A stretch of DNA of 51,765 nucleotides, taken from contig NZ_LQBL01000007.1 in assembly GCF_001483745.1 (NCBI RefSeq), positions 1 through 51,765 of the forward strand, written 5' to 3'. Below the pieces are notes generated by a model. That model was not told the DNA's origin, did no database searches, and was given only the letters and a program-made list of their open reading frames with translations. This DNA is from Serinicoccus chungangensis. GTDB lineage: Bacteria; Actinomycetota; Actinomycetes; Actinomycetales; Dermatophilaceae. A program made the translations under genes and the position numbers. Positions 50,043 through 51,765 of this stretch are shown piece after piece (within the stretch, counting starts at the first letter, position 1; each line of letters opens with the position of its first letter).

Positions 50043-51170
50043 ATGCCTGGTCGCAAGAAGCGTGGCTTCGGCCAGTTGCGCCGCCTCCCCAGTAAGCGAT
50101 GGCAAGCGTTCTACACGGGGCCAGACGCTAGGTTGCACTACGCCGCGACCACCTTCGAGACCGCCGAAGACGCCGAGGCATGGCTGGCCGCCGAGCGTCG
50201 ACTGACAACGGGCAATGAGTGGTCATCGCCCAAGGAGCGCGTGAGCATCCGACATCAGCGCGAGGCCACCACCCTCGCAGCTTACGTCGAGAGATGGCTG
50301 AGGCATCGCGAGCTCAAGCCACGCACCCGCGAGCACTATACGCAGCTCTTGGAGCGGCAGATCCTCCCAGCCCTTGGCGCGCTTCCACTCACGGCGATCA
50401 CGCGCGAAGTGGTCAGGGACTGGTATGCCGATCTCGATCCCCAGAGACCGACGATCCGTTCACACGCCTACGGCCTGCTCCGCACCATCATGGGCACCGC
50501 GGTGCTGGACGAGAAGATCGCGGCAAACCCCGTGCACATCCGGGGTGCTGGGAACGCCAAGCGCGCCACCAAGACCGAGCCTGCAACCCTCGAACAGCTC
50601 GCCAGTCTGGTGAGCGCTATGCCGGAGCGCTACAAGGTCATGACACTGCTCGCCGCGTGGTGCGGACTGAGATTCGGGGAGCTGACGGAACTGCGCCGCA
50701 AGGACGTCGACCTGACGAGCGGTGTCGTCAAGGTGCGCCGTGCCGTCACCCGCGTTGGTGGGAAGTTCGTCGTTGGCACCCCAAAGTCCCAGGCCGGGAT
50801 CCGGGACGTGGCGATCCCCCCTCACCTGCTGCCCTCCGTGCGTGAGCACCTTGCCGCGAACGTGACAAGCCAGGACGGCCTGCTGTTTCCGGCTGCTGGC
50901 GACCCTTTGAAACACCTGGCTCCCGCCTCGCTCTACACAGTGTTCTACCGGGCTCGCGACGTCGCCGGAAGGCCTGATCTCCGCTGGCATGACCTGCGCC
51001 ACACCGGCGCAGTGCTCGCTGCTCAAACGGGCGCGACGCTGGCCGAACTCATGGGCAGGCTAGGGCACTCCACCCCAGCCGCAGCGATGCGCTACCAACA
51101 TGCTGCGAAAGGTCGCGACGCTCAGATCGCTGCAGCCCTTTCCGCCATGGCACAAGGCGACCCAGGATGA
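50043..51170 (+). CDS. int: Tyrosine site-specific integrase
   Basis: A 375-residue phage-type integrase. The N-terminal part (PGRKKRGFGQLRRLPSKRWQAFYTGPDARLHYAATTF) is an AP2-like arm-binding domain, then a SAM-like core-binding domain (TTLAAYVERWLRHRELKPRTREHYTQLLERQILPALG). In the catalytic domain the visible residues are Arg in AAWCGLRFGELTEL, His and Arg in WHDLRHTGAVLAA, His in GRLGHSTPAAA, and the nucleophile Tyr in AMRYQHAAKGRD. ATG 50043 has GAGAGGAAGC before it. It lies beside a tRNA 3' fragment, so it most likely inserted an element extending beyond the right window edge. Confidence 0.93.
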   Translation: MPGRKKRGFGQLRRLPSKRWQAFYTGPDARLHYAATTFETAEDAEAWLAAERRLTTGNEWSSPKERVSIRHQREATTLAAYVERWLRHRELKPRTREHYTQLLERQILPALGALPLTAITREVVRDWYADLDPQRPTIRSHAYGLLRTIMGTAVLDEKIAANPVHIRGAGNAKRATKTEPATLEQLASLVSAMPERYKVMTLLAAWCGLRFGELTELRRKDVDLTSGVVKVRRAVTRVGGKFVVGTPKSQAGIRDVAIPPHLLPSVREHLAANVTSQDGLLFPAAGDPLKHLAPASLYTVFYRARDVAGRPDLRWHDLRHTGAVLAAQTGATLAELMGRLGHSTPAAAMRYQHAAKGRDAQIAAALSAMAQGDPG

Positions 51171-51418
51171 TCTGGTGCGTCGACGCTGCTGGTGGGTGCC
51201 AGCGGCGAGAGGTGGGGGAAACTGCTCGCCAGTGCTCTGACCAGCATCAATGCTCGCTCCACTCCCCCTGTGTCAGCCCGGTGTCAGATTCGAGACCTGC
51301 AAGTCACGTTCCGGCCCGGAGGCCGTTTCCCTCTGGCTGAGGTGAAGCCACCCACGCTCCCAGCCTAAAGCGCCATGACTCTGAGCAACTATGAAGCGCC
51401 CCAGGTTCTCTGCCGTCC
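51171..51418. other. Gene-free stretch between integrase and IS3 remnant
   Basis: About 250 bp in which I see no credible gene, RNA or strong repeat. It presumably belongs to the integrated element or to the flank of the truncated insertion sequence. Confidence 0.3.
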
Positions 51419-51757
51419 TCATGTGGGCTGCGGCTCGGGGTTGAGGGCAGCGTAGTGGACCTGCTCGAACTCGACCGGTGGGACGTTGCCCAGGGTCGAG
51501 TGGAGCCGGCGGTTGTTGTACCAGTCGACCCAGCCGGCGGTGGCGTACTCGACGTCGGCGATGGTCTTGTAGGGCCCGTCGTGGAAGACGGTGGTGCGGA
51601 TGCACTCGGCCTTGTAGAGGCCGTTGACCGTCTCCATGAGCGCGTTATCGTACGCATCGCCGACGGTCCCGATCGAGGGACGGATCTCCTGCAGCGCGAG
51701 GTGCTCGGTCAGCCGGATGCTGGTGTACTGCTTGGGTTCAACCGGTCGTTGCAACAC
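51419..51757 (-). pseudogene. IS3-family orfB transposase, 5'-truncated, at the window edge
   Basis: The frame encodes the C-terminal part of an IS3-group transposase: QYTSIRLTEHLALQEIRPSI, GTVGDAYDNALMETVNGLYKAECI with the catalytic Glu, ATAGWVDWYNNRRLHSTLG, and ALNPEPQPT at the end. Intact relatives have HSD-x-GSQYTSIR here; instead the sequence before QYTSIR reads LQRPVEPK and derives from TGTTGCAACGACCGGTTGA, which looks like the end of another insertion sequence. The 5' part is therefore replaced or lies beyond the edge. It differs from the IS3 copies in region 1. Confidence 0.7.
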
Positions 51758-51765
51758 CGGGTTGT

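Overview
The window is from a high-GC Gram-positive actinobacterium. Codons favour G/C at the third position, GTG/TTG starts are common, neighbouring genes often overlap by 4 nt (GTGA/ATGA), and the gene families are actinobacterial (ANTAR regulator, RNase J, AldO-type alditol oxidase). I would place it loosely near the Micrococcales, but no rRNA or other phylogenetic marker is present, so this is an inference.

Region 1 (1-9290) is an accessory island ending at a complete tRNA-Val(CAC) gene. Two copies of an IS3-family element in inverted orientation (598-1576 and 6308-9025) flank a lower-GC minus-strand operon. The right copy is itself interrupted by an ISL3-family element with 24-bp inverted repeats and an 8-bp target duplication. 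The operon appears to encode an undescribed RiPP (ribosomally made, modified peptide). In order it holds a 34-residue precursor ending DCGANNIGC, a radical SAM enzyme with an atypical Cys-poor C-terminal cluster region, a SAM methyltransferase, an Eis-like acetyltransferase with an SCP2-type C-terminal domain, and an MFS exporter. A 14-bp perfect inverted repeat between precursor and radical SAM gene would bury the latter's ribosome-binding site and start codon. This is the main candidate for a new system.

Region 2 (9291-24300) is core or general metabolism: tRNA-Val, a secreted V8/trypsin-like protease, a class IV aminotransferase/aminodeoxychorismate lyase, pta-ackA, an alpha-galactosidase/alditol oxidase/galactokinase operon, a membrane acyltransferase-like protein, a gamma-glutamyltransferase lipoprotein and a second V8-like protease. 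Two mirror-image arrays of 4 x 32 bp lie between the convergent ackA and galK.

Region 3 (24320-39190) looks like a LacI-controlled catabolic regulon. A branched-chain-amino-acid-type ABC transporter (livKHMGF) is co-transcribed with a Gfo/Idh/MocA oxidoreductase, a DUF993 aldolase-like protein and a TIM-barrel isomerase. The divergent lacI gene has a palindromic operator (GCAAACGTTTGC), and nearly the same site precedes a 1419-residue secreted multidomain sugar-dehydrogenase-like protein. A formate/nitrite-type transporter lies between them.

Region 4 (39342-46456) is a tightly coupled eight-gene plus-strand operon: HAD phosphatase, GTP cyclohydrolase II fused to a RibD-type reductase, CDP-alcohol phosphatidyltransferase, MDR dehydrogenase, a PTPS-like protein with a missing zinc ligand, glycosyltransferase, methyltransferase and a flippase-like membrane protein. 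It reads as a pathway that diverts a riboflavin-type pyrimidine or pterin into a membrane-anchored, glycosylated product. Its end product is unknown to me.

Region 5 (46549-51765) holds a glycosyltransferase-like protein, a GAF-ANTAR regulator, RNase J, and the start of a second integrated element. That element is marked by a tRNA 3'-end fragment with the tRNA terminator still attached, tandem 10-bp repeats, a tyrosine integrase, and a truncated IS3 transposase at the window edge.
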